64,000 bases of DNA from Streptomyces albus subsp. albus (GCF_000725885.1 NZ_JODR01000001.1:353139-417138); one strand, 5' to 3'; shown: positions 47,053 to 55,374, numbered from the stretch's first letter. Notes: generated from the sequence alone by a model not told the origin. Numbers and translations are program-made.

Positions 47053-47507
47053 CACCACTCCTCCCCCGTCAGCCTCGCCCCCTGTGTCCTGCGCCCACCG
47101 GACACCTGGCAAACCCCCACCGCTCAGACCGCCGCCTCCACCGGGCTGGAGCACCCCGGTCCGGCCTGCCGAAAGACCCTGAACCAGGACCGCACTCGCC
47201 CGCGCGCGGCCATCGCGACTTGCCAACCCGCCGGCACGAAACTGTGGGCACCGAATGAGAACTCGCTGACGCTGAGCGGCGATCCGGAAGCGGGCAACAA
47301 CCCCCGAGCCCAGACCCGGGGGTTCTCATCGGAGCGGGCGACGGGAATCGAACCCGCGCTCTGAGCCTGGGAACCGCGGGGGTGAACGGTCGGCATAGGC
47401 CCCGACCTGTACGAACACTGCTTGGCCAGGCACTCAGTGTGTTGCGGTGTCCGCCGCCGACCGCGGCTGTCCGGTCGTTCTGGCCTGCATCTGGCACGGG
47501 GCAGGTG
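47053..47507. other. Gene-poor stretch holding a tRNA-Gly fragment
   Basis: The only recognisable item is the 42-bp tRNA-Gly 3'-half at 47331-47372. Frames across the rest translate the tRNA fragment or G/C-rich low-complexity sequence and are not supported. Confidence 0.6.
47331..47372 (-). repeat. tRNA-Gly 3'-half remnant (outer att fragment)
   Basis: 42 bp match the 3' half of the tRNA-Gly at 53200-53242 with one change (C for T near the anticodon). Reading the minus strand it runs from the anticodon loop to the acceptor end without the 5' half, so it is not a functional tRNA. The terminator copy next to the other repeats is missing here. It marks the far end of an older integration. Confidence 0.85.
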
Positions 47508-47942
47508 CTACAGGTCGTCGGGCAGAAGCCGAAAGGCATGATTGCCGGTGAGTGGAGTGACGGTTCTGAAGTCTCGGCGGTCGAGGGTGAGGATGGTCTC
47601 GGTGTCGTATGCCTCGGCCAGGACGACGTTCACCGCGTCGGTAAGGTCGAGGCGCAGTGCTGCGTAGCGGTTCTGGACCGTACGCGCTTTGCGCAGCGTG
47701 TCGGCGGACAGCTCAGGGATGGTCAAGCGCCCGGTGCTTTCCTGGGCCAGTAGCCAGTCGTTCACCACGTGTGCAGCCTTGCGGTCGACGTTGCGCGTGG
47801 TGATGTGTTCAATCTCCAGGATCACCAGCGGTGATACCACGGTGAGCGCTGCTTGGCGCATCGCGGTGCGAGCGGCTTCGTGCTCGGGGTCCGCGGCGTT
47901 GAGGGCTGCCACCAGGCCGGACGTGTCGCCTACGACGATCAC
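47508..47942 (-). CDS. vapC: PIN-domain toxin (VapC-like)
   Basis: This 144-residue protein begins with MIVVGDTSGLVAALNAADPEH (first catalytic Asp in DTSG). LVILEIEHITTRNV supplies the conserved Glu, and DLTDAVNVVLAEAYDTETILTLDRRDF holds the remaining acidic residues (DAV and TLDRRDF). These are the usual VapC ribonuclease motifs. It overlaps the antitoxin stop by ATGA. Target RNA is unknown (tRNA or rRNA in other VapC). Confidence 0.9.
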   Translation of the reverse strand: MIVVGDTSGLVAALNAADPEHEAARTAMRQAALTVVSPLVILEIEHITTRNVDRKAAHVVNDWLLAQESTGRLTIPELSADTLRKARTVQNRYAALRLDLTDAVNVVLAEAYDTETILTLDRRDFRTVTPLTGNHAFRLLPDDL

Positions 47943-48178
47943 TCTGCGTCCGCCACGCCGTCCGAGACCGCTCGGTCAATCTCCTCGGCGGTGACCGGAC
48001 CGCCGAAGTCCAGACTCGGGATGTCCCAGTCCTCGTCCCAGCGCCGACTGCGCAGCGCCGCGAGATGGAACGCCTCCCGGAAGTACTCCGACTCCGGCCG
48101 GCCCTCCCGCGCTGCCGCTTCCTTGATCAGCGCGAGGTCCTCCTCGTCGACCATGACAGTGGTCTTCTTCAAAGCCAT
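47939..48178 (-). CDS. vapB: RHH antitoxin (VapB-like)
   Basis: This 79-residue protein has MALKKTTVMVDEEDLALIKEAAAREGRPESEYFREAFHLA, a ribbon-helix-helix DNA-binding domain for autoregulation. An acidic tail (DEDWDIPSLDFGGPVTAEEIDRAV) would wrap the toxin. It precedes the toxin gene as usual. GGTACC and CCATA/TATGG palindromic words directly before the ATG are possible operator halves. Confidence 0.88.
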   Translation of the reverse strand: MALKKTTVMVDEEDLALIKEAAAREGRPESEYFREAFHLAALRSRRWDEDWDIPSLDFGGPVTAEEIDRAVSDGVADAE

Positions 48179-48192
48179 ATGGTTATGGTACC

Positions 48193-48430
48193 TCAGCCAT
48201 ATCCCTGAGGTGGTGCGTAGCAGTGATGAGGGGCTGGCGCCTGGTGCTCGTCGTTGCTCTCGACGGTGACCGTCCGGCCGCGGTTTTGTCTCCGCTCACT
48301 CGTACATGGATTGGCCAGTGCTGCGACCAGGTCCAGACCACGGGCCGTGTGTGTCGTCCGCGTCGAGTGTCTCGACGTGGTGCTTCGGCTTTGCGCTCGC
48401 CTCGCCGGTCTCCGCCAGCCGCGCTCATCT
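48193..48430 (-). pseudogene. Decayed copy of the anti-sigma-type ATPase gene
   Basis: The minus strand reads GLDLVAALANPCTSERRQNRGRTVTVESNDEHQAPAP, clearly the C-terminal third of the ATPase at 51230-51703 (GLGLVAALANRVQV...GRTVTVEINDQHQAPA). Upstream homology continues at DNA level (GTGTCTCGACGTGG, CCAGTGCTGCGACCAGG) in a different frame, and no N-terminal part or start remains. It links the two tRNA-Gly elements as relatives. Confidence 0.8.
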
Positions 48431-48573
48431 AGCAGCACCACGACGACGAACGGCAGACGCAGGTGGCCTCCGGACCGGACGGGCGCGCACGTGCCGAGCG
48501 CAGAAAGACCCCGCACGACGACGGCGACGAAAATTTCCGCACGGATCTGGCACGAGATGGCTGAACTAGTCCT

Positions 48574-48659
48574 GACAACAAACAAGACCCAGGTCGCTGA
48601 CCTGGGTCTTCGTCGTGGAGCGGGCGACGGGAATCGAACCCGCGCTCTGAGCTTGGGAA
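48574..48659 (-). repeat. 86-bp direct repeat: tRNA-Gly 3'-half plus terminator (element end)
   Basis: Identical to 53157-53242 over all 86 bp. It contains the hairpin AAGACCCAGGTC-GCT-GACCTGGGTCTT, the CCA end and the tRNA 3' half to the anticodon stem. The flanks differ at both ends. It is the attachment-site duplicate that closes the 4.58-kb segment to its right. Confidence 0.92.
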
Positions 48660-48795
48660 TCACGGGGCTCTTGGGCGCTGTCACCCTGCTGACCTGGCGC
48701 TTCGTGAGCTTGGGCTCGTCGGGCACGCTCGCGGGGAACCCCTCGTTTACCGTGGCTGTCCGGCCTTACGGGCACGGCACGGGCACGCTCCTCCT

Positions 48796-48957
48796 TCACT
48801 TCTTACGGCGCTTGCGAGGCTGCTTCTTTCGCCTCTCGATCGTGTACGACGACCACTCGCCACGATGCCGGTAGCAGCGAGAAGCGTTGACCATCGCCAA
48901 GTTCCTGCATCGAGTGCCCTTCTCGGTGATCGCGCCACACCTCGACTGAGTGCCCAC
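48796..48957 (-). CDS. 53-residue zinc-finger-like protein (DUF5763-like)
   Basis: GTG at 48957 has GGAGGT eight bases upstream. The peptide GTQSRCGAITEKGTRCRNLAMVNASRCYRHRGEW has C7-x9-C17-x10-C28-x2-H31, matching the small Cys3-His module CGAxTKxGxxC..C..H widespread on mobile elements. It ends in a basic tail (ERRKKQPRKRRKK). Nucleic-acid binding is likely but not shown. Confidence 0.68.
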   Translation of the reverse strand: MGTQSRCGAITEKGTRCRNLAMVNASRCYRHRGEWSSYTIERRKKQPRKRRKK

Positions 48958-49227
48958 TGCTTGCCACCTCCTGAGTCCGCATCCCATGCCAGCCTGAGGC
49001 ACGGCCAACTCTGGCGGGGAGGCGCGCACCGGTTGCATGGGGAGCTGTGAGGGGGCGCTCTCCTCCTGAGCAACATCTGTTTACAGCCGTAGGGGAGGTT
49101 GGGAGGAAAACGTCCACACCAGCCGCTGTCGCCTAGCGCCCATCGAGTCATGCAGGTCAGAGTAAAAAGGTATGCCCCGTCTGATTTTTCTTCTAGTATT
49201 GGGATTCTGAGTCTAGGAGTGGCACTG

Positions 49228-50340
49228 GTGAGGAATTTCCGAAAAAAGACTGCGAGCGTCGAAGAAAAATTCGCGAAATACGTGATGGATGTGTTGCAGA
49301 AATCGGGCGTAGAGGAGGTTGATGAGCAGGTTTTGGAAAAGGCGGCCACTGGATCTGTTGAAAGTTTCGCGGAGAAGATGGGGCTGCAGGTCGCAGAGCA
49401 CGTCCTGCGCGATAGGCGGACCTATCGCGTGAATCATAAACTGGATGAGGGGTTCAATAAGCGCCTCCGGCGGAGGTATGATGCGGCGTTCAAGGCTTTC
49501 ACTATTTCCACAGCCTGTGCCCGTGAGGCTGGAGAATCGATAGCCTTGAAGTCATCAAAGTCTCTTAGTGCTGATGGGACGGCCGCATTTGAGGCATTGG
49601 TCCGCATCCACGCTAAGTCCTGTCGCGTTGCGGGGGAGGTTCTTGCACTCCTTAAGAACGGCTTCCCTGAAGGAGCCCTTGCGCGATGCAGAACTCTTCA
49701 CGAAATGGCAGTGGTGGCTGGAGCCATCGGCGACTCTGTAGACGATGTTGATAACTCTGACCTTGCGGCTCGCTACCTTGACCACGAAGTGGTCACCCAA
49801 AGGCGCAGCGCTCTCCAGTACCAGAAAGATCACAGGTTCTTGGGCATGGAACCGCTCGATCAAAACTTCCTCGATCTGATTGAGCGTCGATATAATGCCG
49901 CGATCTCCAAGTATGGCAAAGACTTCAAAGGGGAATACGGTTGGGCGAAGAAGTATTGCCCCAATGATAATCTTCGCGGGCCCGAAGAGAAAGTGCAGAT
50001 GGGGCATATGCGCGGCTACTATCAAATGGCTAGCAATGAAGTGCATTCAGGGGCAAGGGGGCTTTCTCTTAATTCGTCGGAATTCAGGGGAGAGCTGCTG
50101 ATGCGGGTCGGAAAGACAAACGTCGGCCTGGAGGTTCCTGCCTCAATGGCTCTCAACTCGCTGTATCAGACGACTGTCATGCTCTTGATTAAAGGGCTGC
50201 CTCAAGGGGCTGACCTCACAAGCTTGGTCACCATGAAGGCCCTGGATGAAGTGAGGGGTCGTGCTGCTCAACTTTTTCTGGACGTCTCTCTTGCAATTGA
50301 GAGAGATGAAGAAAGGTTTGGCGGGAAGCGTAATTCGTGA
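49228..50340 (+). CDS. DUF5677-like protein, low G+C, accessory
   Basis: This 370-residue helical protein contains SVEEKFAKYVMDVLQKSGVEEVDEQ at the start. The DUF5677-type core is AFEALVRIHAKSCRVAGEVLALLKNGFPEGALARCRTLHEMAVVAGAIGD, followed by DLAARYLDHEVV, YGWAKKYCPN, YYQMASNEVHSGARGL and a C-terminal helical hairpin. Start at GTG 49228 (AGGAG eight bases upstream) because sequence before it is not conserved-looking. G+C is near 50 per cent by eye with A/T at many third positions, quite unlike its neighbours, so it was recently acquired. DUF5677 proteins occur in defence islands; activity unknown. Confidence 0.78.
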   Translation: MRNFRKKTASVEEKFAKYVMDVLQKSGVEEVDEQVLEKAATGSVESFAEKMGLQVAEHVLRDRRTYRVNHKLDEGFNKRLRRRYDAAFKAFTISTACAREAGESIALKSSKSLSADGTAAFEALVRIHAKSCRVAGEVLALLKNGFPEGALARCRTLHEMAVVAGAIGDSVDDVDNSDLAARYLDHEVVTQRRSALQYQKDHRFLGMEPLDQNFLDLIERRYNAAISKYGKDFKGEYGWAKKYCPNDNLRGPEEKVQMGHMRGYYQMASNEVHSGARGLSLNSSEFRGELLMRVGKTNVGLEVPASMALNSLYQTTVMLLIKGLPQGADLTSLVTMKALDEVRGRAAQLFLDVSLAIERDEERFGGKRNS

Positions 50341-50945
50341 ATTGGGGTGCGGCTCCCCTAGTAGGGCGGGAGATCGGCTATGAGGCTGGAGTTGTTTTAG
50401 GGGAGAGAGGGCCAGCGGATCGTGTTGCCTGCTCGCCTGCCAGTAATCCCGATGTGGGCCCCTGGTTCTGGCGTGCTGTTCAGACCTCAAGTGGGGAAAG
50501 TCAGCCACGACGGCGGGGAAGGTGCCTGAGCGCCTGCAAGTGGGTCCCTCGGCCACCCACCGTCGTCAGCTACGTTTCCAACGCTTATGTCTTGGACCCG
50601 CAGACGCCTCTGCGCAGCCTCAGCCAGCCACCCCGGCGATGGCGTGACCGGCCCGCGGGCAGCGACGAAACCGGGCGCCGCGCCACGGACCTCTTCGGTA
50701 TGCCGTGCCCAGCCGTACAGAACTGGTCGACCTCCTACGCCTGATCGCGCTCCTGGAGTCCTGCATCCGCAGGTGGATTGCCGTTTCGGGCTGCGCGCTG
50801 AGCGGGCCGGGGGTGGCGCGGAGCGGGGCGGAGACAGGAGCGGGCGGCGGCCGCGGGCCGCCAGCGCGCGCGGCCCGCGTCAGCGGGCCGCCTTGAAGTC
50901 GTAGAGAAAGTTGTTACGCACGCCCGTGGTGAGCTGGCGGGCAGA
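50341..50945. other. 605-bp stretch without a supported gene
   Basis: G+C rises again to Streptomyces levels from about 50,500. Short frames on both strands have shadow-like composition. No recombinase, Rep or Tra remnant, terminator or repeat could be recognised. Confidence 0.55.
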
Positions 50946-51233
50946 CTATCGGGCTGACTGTCCAAGTGGCCTGGGTGCTGCGCTGCTTGAGTGTGAGGGT
51001 GTGCGGTCTGCCTTGTTCGAGGTCGTGGGCTGCTGCTGGTTGGCCGTGGTCGAGCCATGTGCGGGCTCGGCGGTAGGGGCTTCGTCCAGGGTGGTTGCGA
51101 TCATCATGAGGCTGATGCGTATCCATCGCAGGGCTTCGCGTGGGCTGTAGGCGTCGTAGGTGCCGATGCGGCGTTCGTTGACGTAGCACTCGCAGTAGTA
51201 GATCCGTACCGGCGGCTGCGGTCGCTCGCTCAT
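50946..51233 (-). CDS. Small protein coupled to anti-sigma-type ATPase
   Basis: This 95-residue protein has MSERPQPPVRIYYCECYVNERRIGTYDAYSPREALRWIRISLMM at the N-terminus, a compact alpha-beta segment. A disordered T/Q/S tail follows. ATGA overlap with the ATPase gene shows co-translation. Not recognised. Confidence 0.62.
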   Translation of the reverse strand: MSERPQPPVRIYYCECYVNERRIGTYDAYSPREALRWIRISLMMIATTLDEAPTAEPAHGSTTANQQQPTTSNKADRTPSHSSSAAPRPLGQSAR

Positions 51234-51703
51234 GTCATCGACCTCGGGGCCGGGAGTGCGACGCGAGCCCTTCGCGTTGAGGGCTTGGCCGGCGCCTGGT
51301 GCTGGTCGTTGATCTCGACGGTGACCGTTCGGCCGTAGTCGTCTCCGCTCACCTGTACGCGGTTGGCCAGTGCTGCGACCAGGCCCAGACCCCGGCCGTG
51401 GGTGTCGTCCTCGTCCGGTGTCTCGACGTGGGGTTCCGTCTCGCCTCCGCCGGTGTCGGTGACCGCCAAGACGACGGTGCCGGGTGACCGGTGCAAGGAG
51501 ATGTGGAAGCTCCCGTTGGGGCCGCCGCTCGCCGAGTGGACCAGTGCGTTCGAGCCCAGCTCGCTCACGATCAAGGCGGCGTCTTCCCCGCATGAGCTGT
51601 CGCGCAGCACGTCCCGGGTCCAGCGGCGGACTCGGCCGACCTCTTCGGGGAGTCCTGGACAGGTGAGTTCCCAGATCCGTTCCGTACTCATATACTCGTG
51701 CAT
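51230..51703 (-). CDS. RsbW-like ATP-binding (anti-sigma type) protein
   Basis: This 157-residue GHKL ATPase has AALIVSELGSNALVHSASGG (N box), VVLAVTDTGGGETEP (G1), and THGRGLGLVAALANRVQV (G2). The family holds anti-sigma factors and their relatives, abundant in Streptomyces; target unknown. AAGGAA precedes the ATG. A degraded copy is at 48193-48430. It forms part of the AICE-like accessory set. Confidence 0.85.
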   Translation of the reverse strand: MHEYMSTERIWELTCPGLPEEVGRVRRWTRDVLRDSSCGEDAALIVSELGSNALVHSASGGPNGSFHISLHRSPGTVVLAVTDTGGGETEPHVETPDEDDTHGRGLGLVAALANRVQVSGDDYGRTVTVEINDQHQAPAKPSTRRARVALPAPRSMT

Positions 51704-51748
51704 ACAAGTTCCTTCGTGCTGGTGGCCGCTATGGATAGTGGGTGTGTG

Positions 51749-52183
51749 CTAGACGAGTCGCACGCCGTCGTGGGCCCGGACAGCCGGCGGGGATGCCGCG
51801 TCGAGCGCGTCCAGGACGCGGACCGCGTATGCCTCGTCGGCGAGCTGGGTGACCTCTTCGCGGGTGGCCCAGCGAAGCGCGTAGGTCTCCTTGCCCGTCG
51901 TCGGGGAGCCGTCGACCGCTTCGCAGCGGAAGACCAGGGAGACGATCAGGCCGGTCATGTTCTTGTAGACGCCCGTGAGGGTCGCCGGGAGGGCGATCTT
52001 CATGCCGGTCTCTTCGAGGACCTCGCGCTGGAGCGCGTCCGGGATCGTCTCCGCGGGCTCCAGCACGCCGCCGGGCGGCTCCCATTGGCCGTTGTCGCGG
52101 CGCTGGATGAGCAGCGCTCGGCCCGCGTCGTCCACGATGACGCCGGCGACGCTCACGGAGTGGGGGCGTTCTGCGGTGCTCAC
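51749..52183 (-). CDS. Nudix hydrolase
   Basis: This 144-residue protein's Nudix box lies in GGVLEPAETIPDALQREVLEETGM (GX5EX7REVXEETG). Flanks include VSVAGVIVDDAGRALLIQRRDNGQWEPP and YALRWATREEVTQLAD. It is divergent from a GntR regulator, the same pairing seen with KorSA and Pif (a Nudix immunity protein) in pSAM2-type elements. GTG start; substrate unknown. Confidence 0.85.
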   Translation of the reverse strand: MSTAERPHSVSVAGVIVDDAGRALLIQRRDNGQWEPPGGVLEPAETIPDALQREVLEETGMKIALPATLTGVYKNMTGLIVSLVFRCEAVDGSPTTGKETYALRWATREEVTQLADEAYAVRVLDALDAASPPAVRAHDGVRLV

Positions 52184-52247
52184 GTTTCTCGGGTCCCCTC
52201 GGATGGCTAGGCTTCACCACCGTAGCAACGGAACTCAGCAGCTCGTC

Positions 52248-52257
52248 TAGATATCTA
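52248..52257. promoter_or_regulatory. Palindrome TAGATATCTA between Nudix and GntR genes
   Basis: A perfect 10-bp palindrome extended by CTCGTC on one side, 14 bp before the GntR ATG and close to its ribosome site. GntR/HutC regulators of actinomycete elements bind such TAG-ATATC-TA sites to control both divergent genes; autoregulation is inferred. Confidence 0.6.
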
Positions 52258-52271
52258 AAGGAGCACAGTCG

Positions 52272-53060
52272 ATGGTGGCTCTTTCCTCCGGCCTCCTCGG
52301 GGCGCTGGATCCCACCAGTGACCGAGCGGTCTTCCGGCAGATCGCCGACCGGATCCGTGAGGCCATCGACAAGGGCCGCTTCAAGGAAGGCGCCAAGCTG
52401 CCCTCCGAGTCGGAACTGGTCGAGCACTTCGGGGTGTCCCGGATGACCGTCCGCAACGCGCTCTCCCTCCTCCAGAGCGAGGGACTGGTCACCGCGGAGC
52501 ACGGCAAAGGCGTCTTCGTCCGGCCCCGGCCCCCTGTGCGCCGGCTCGCCTCCGACCGGTTCGCCCGGCGTTACCGCGACCAAGGGAAGTCGGCGTTCAC
52601 GGTGGAGGCGGAAGCCGCCGGGAGCAAGCCCGAGGTGGACAGCCTGGAGGTCAAGGAAGAGAAGCCGGCACCGGACATCTCCGCGCGTCTCGGCTCGCCC
52701 CGCAAGGTTCTTGCCCGTCGGCGCCGCTACCTGCTCGGCGGACGCCCGGTCGAGTTCGCCGTCTCCTACATCCCTCTCGACCTGGCGCGCGGCACACAGA
52801 TCGCCGAGCCGAATCCGGGTCCTGGCGGCATCTACGCCCGGCTGGAAGAACTCGGTCACCGCCTGGACCACTTCGACGAAGAGGTCCGCGCCCGGATGCC
52901 CTCCCCGGCCGAAGTGAAAACGCTCCGCCTCTCCTCCGGCGTACCGGTGATCAGTCTGTTCCGGACCGCGTACGACACCGAGGGGCGAGCGGTGGAAGTC
53001 TGCGACACCGTCATGGCCGCCGACGCCTACGTACTGGCCTACCAACTCCCCGCCGACTAG
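52272..53060 (+). CDS. GntR-family regulator (HutC/KorSA-like)
   Basis: This 262-residue protein's N-terminal winged helix has VFRQIADRIREAIDKGRFKEGAKLPSESELVEHFGVSRMTVRNALSLLQSEGLV (residues 20-75). The UTRA ligand domain has VLARRRRYLLGGRPVEFAVSYIPLDLARGT and FDEEVRARMPSPAEVKTL. AAAGGAG precedes the ATG. In pSAM2-like elements this regulator represses replication, integrase and transfer genes, none of which remain here. Confidence 0.85.
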   Translation: MVALSSGLLGALDPTSDRAVFRQIADRIREAIDKGRFKEGAKLPSESELVEHFGVSRMTVRNALSLLQSEGLVTAEHGKGVFVRPRPPVRRLASDRFARRYRDQGKSAFTVEAEAAGSKPEVDSLEVKEEKPAPDISARLGSPRKVLARRRRYLLGGRPVEFAVSYIPLDLARGTQIAEPNPGPGGIYARLEELGHRLDHFDEEVRARMPSPAEVKTLRLSSGVPVISLFRTAYDTEGRAVEVCDTVMAADAYVLAYQLPAD

Positions 53061-53156
53061 GGCAGGTCGGACTCGGTTCCGAAGCGGTCGGCGCCACCGT
53101 TCTCGGGACGCAACGCAACAGGCATGGGGACACGTAACCGCCCCGACGACAAACCC

Positions 53157-53242
53157 GACAACAAACAAGACCCAGGTCGCTGACCTGGGTCTTCGTCGTG
53201 GAGCGGGCGACGGGAATCGAACCCGCGCTCTGAGCTTGGGAA
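53157..53242 (-). repeat. 86-bp direct repeat at tRNA-Gly 3' end (inner att)
   Basis: Covers the 3' half of the intact tRNA-Gly and its terminator; identical to 48574-48659. Because integration restores the tRNA 3' half, the tRNA stays functional at this side. Confidence 0.92.
53168..53194 (-). terminator. tRNA-Gly terminator
   Basis: Stem AAGACCCAGGTC / GACCTGGGTCTT with a three-base loop, followed on the minus strand by TGTTTGTTG. It lies directly downstream of the tRNA and is duplicated with the att repeat. Confidence 0.85.
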
Positions 53243-53272
53243 GCTCATGTTCTACCATTAAACTACGCCCGC
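53199..53272 (-). tRNA. tRNA-Gly (anticodon CCC)
   Basis: 74 nt including an encoded CCA (53201-53199). The 7-bp acceptor stem is GCGGGCG/CGCCCGC, the D-arm has GTTTAATGGTAGAAC, the anticodon stem TGAGC/GCTCA has loop TTCCCAA, and the T-loop is TTCGATT. It reads GGG codons. Its 3' half is the integration target for the elements on its left. Confidence 0.95.
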
Positions 53273-53488
53273 GAGGAGTCAGCGGAGAGGGCTGGCTCTT
53301 CGAGTGGATACTGTACCGCATGGGAGACCCCGGCCGCAGATGGCCTGGGTCTTTTGTCGTTGTGGGGGTGGGAGGGGGGTTGAGGGGGCGTACGGTAGGG
53401 GCGGAGTGCCGCTCGTGAGGGCGCCGGATCCATCCCCTAACGTGGCTTTTGTCGTCCACGCATCCATGTGACTGGGGAGAGGGAAGCG

Positions 53489-53656
53489 ATGGAATCCACG
53501 GTCGTCCGGTGTGCCGAGGGGCATGTGTTCAGCACCTCGACGTTCCCGATGCAGCATCTGGGGTCCTCCCGGATCGGGCCAGGGCGGCTCCTGCGGTGTC
53601 CCCGGTGCGGGCGGCTGCGGCAGGCGGTGCCCGTGGGACGTCCGCGCCAGGGCTAG
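53489..53656 (+). CDS. 55-residue zinc-ribbon-like protein
   Basis: MESTVVRCAEGHVFSTSTFP carries C8 and H12, and LLRCPRCGRLRQAVPV carries CxxC, a likely single zinc site. GAGAGGGAAGCG precedes the ATG; a GTG at 53468 is possible. This CxxGHxFST...CPxCG pattern is common as a small conserved protein in Streptomyces. Function unknown. Confidence 0.72.
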   Translation: MESTVVRCAEGHVFSTSTFPMQHLGSSRIGPGRLLRCPRCGRLRQAVPVGRPRQG

Positions 53657-53792
53657 CGCCGGGCAGTGGGCAAGGTGAGCGGGGCTCCGCAGCTTCGGGC
53701 GGCCGGAAACAGTCGTCGGTGAGGGAGCTCCGCAGCGTCACAGGGGCCGGTCCGATTGGGCCGGCCCCGCCTCGTGCGCGTAGTCTCGGGCC

Positions 53793-54368
53793 GTGCTTCT
53801 CTCAGACAAGGACATCCGGGCCGAGATCGACGCCGGCAGGGTGCGGATCGACCCGTTCGATCCGGCCATGGTGCAGCCCTCCAGTATCGACGTACGGCTG
53901 GACCGGTTCTTCCGGGTGTTCGAGAACCACCGCTATCCGCACATCGACCCCGCGGTGGAGCAGCCCGATCTGACGCGGCTGATCGAGGCGGAGGGGGACG
54001 AGCCGTTCATCCTGCACCCCGGGGAGTTCGTGCTGGCCTCCACGTACGAGGTGATCTCGCTGCCCGAGGACGTGGCGTCGCGGCTGGAGGGGAAGAGCTC
54101 GCTGGGGCGGCTCGGGCTGCTGACGCACTCGACGGCCGGGTTCATCGACCCGGGGTTCTCCGGTCATGTGACGCTGGAGCTGTCGAACGTCGCGACGCTG
54201 CCCATGAAGCTGTGGCCCGGCATGAAGATCGGCCAGCTGTGCATGTTCCGGCTGACGTCCCCGGCCGAGCACCCGTACGGATCGCCGCAGTACGGTTCCC
54301 GCTATCAGGACCAGCGCGGGCCGACCCCCTCCCGCTCGTATCTGAACTTCCACCGGACCCAGGTCTGA
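53793..54368 (+). CDS. dcd: dCTP deaminase
   Basis: This 191-residue enzyme converts dCTP to dUTP (+NH3), or to dUMP in bifunctional relatives, for dTTP supply. It begins [22 protein letters not shown], then [50 protein letters not shown] with the catalytic Glu in LEL, and [11 protein letters not shown]. Full length. The GTG has no ribosome site, and TAGTCT ends six bases before it, so the mRNA is probably leaderless. Confidence 0.93.
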   Translation: MLLSDKDIRAEIDAGRVRIDPFDPAMVQPSSIDVRLDRFFRVFENHRYPHIDPAVEQPDLTRLIEAEGDEPFILHPGEFVLASTYEVISLPEDVASRLEGKSSLGRLGLLTHSTAGFIDPGFSGHVTLELSNVATLPMKLWPGMKIGQLCMFRLTSPAEHPYGSPQYGSRYQDQRGPTPSRSYLNFHRTQV

Positions 54369-54413
54369 GACCGGGACCAGCTGACCGCCGGCGAGCAAGC
54401 GAGAGAGATTCCT

Positions 54414-54911
54414 GTGAGTGACGAGCGCGAGAACCTGACGTACACCCTCTTCGGACAGGCCATTCGTGAGCTGGCGCAGAGCGTGGCCGACGACGGATAC
54501 GAACCGGACATCATCCTGTCCATCGCCCGTGGCGGCCTCTTCGTGGCCGGCGGGCTCGGGTACGCGCTCGACGTGAAGAACCTGCATGTCATGAATGTGG
54601 AGTTCTATACCGGTGTGGGTGAAACGCTCGCCATGCCCGTCATGCTGCCGCCTGTCCCGAATGTCGTCGACCTGAGCCGTAAGAAGGTGCTCATCGCCGA
54701 CGACGTCGCCGACACCGGCAAGACCCTCAAGCTCGTGCAGGACTTCTGCGCCGAGCACGTGGCGGAAGCGCGCAGCGCGGTCATCTACGAGAAGTCGCAG
54801 TCCCTGGTGAAGTGCGACTACGTCTGGAAGCGGACCGATCAGTGGATCAACTTCCCGTGGTCCGTCGAGCCGCCCGTCGTGCGGCGTGAGGGACAGGTGC
54901 TGGACGCCTGA
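54414..54911 (+). CDS. Phosphoribosyltransferase-family protein
   Basis: This 165-residue protein has IILSIARGGLFVAGGLGYAL and the PRPP-binding motif KVLIADDVADTGKTLKL. FYTGVGET and VIYEKSQSLVKCDYVW match the hypoxanthine/xanthine PRT branch (gpt-like). Start GTG 54414 with GAGAGAG upstream. Follows dcd by 45 bp; probably a nucleotide salvage operon, though the base is uncertain. Confidence 0.85.
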   Translation: MSDERENLTYTLFGQAIRELAQSVADDGYEPDIILSIARGGLFVAGGLGYALDVKNLHVMNVEFYTGVGETLAMPVMLPPVPNVVDLSRKKVLIADDVADTGKTLKLVQDFCAEHVAEARSAVIYEKSQSLVKCDYVWKRTDQWINFPWSVEPPVVRREGQVLDA

Positions 54912-55374
54912 CGAAGCGGAACAGCTTCAGCGGGCGCTGCGTGGCACACCGTGGTTCGGTGCTGCGGGACATGTCCGGTCATCGCACGCTTGATGCCGGT
55001 TACGCGGGGGCGGAAGGGCGTCGGCCGGCCGTTCCGGCGGCCTCTTCCCGGGCATTTCTTCCGGGCTCTCCGTGAACTTTTCCGTCGGCCCGGCCATCGG
55101 ACTCCTCGGTACCGAAGATCGGTCCCGTCGTGTCGGGGGCTCCCATCGGGGATGGGATGCCCACCGCCGCACCCCTACGCGCCGGGCCGCCACCGAGGCG
55201 TGACCGGTCCGCGCGTGACCGGAATCGGCGCGTGATCGGGGCCGGCAGGGAGCCGGGGGTCGGCGTGTAGCCGGGGTCGGCGCCGGGGCAGGGGCGCAGG
55301 CAGTGCGCACGCCCGGAACGCGGCCCGCACGTCGTCGGGCGTGCACGCGACGCACGTACGCAGAAGGAGCACGT
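54912..55374. other. 463-bp intergenic stretch
   Basis: A small GAAGC-N6-GCTTC hairpin (54914-54929) follows the phosphoribosyltransferase gene. No supported gene; frames on either strand look like shadows. GAAGGAG at its right end serves the next gene. Confidence 0.5.

Noticed and set aside
47331..47396. A functional tRNA at this site
   Set aside because: Only the 3' half is present; the D-arm and 5' acceptor strand are missing.
48616..48660. A second functional tRNA-Gly
   Set aside because: The match stops at the anticodon stem and continues into unrelated sequence, so it is an attachment-site copy.
50337..50744. A 135-codon plus-strand frame after the DUF5677-like gene
   Set aside because: Mixed composition changing midway from low to high G+C, no ribosome site and no motif.
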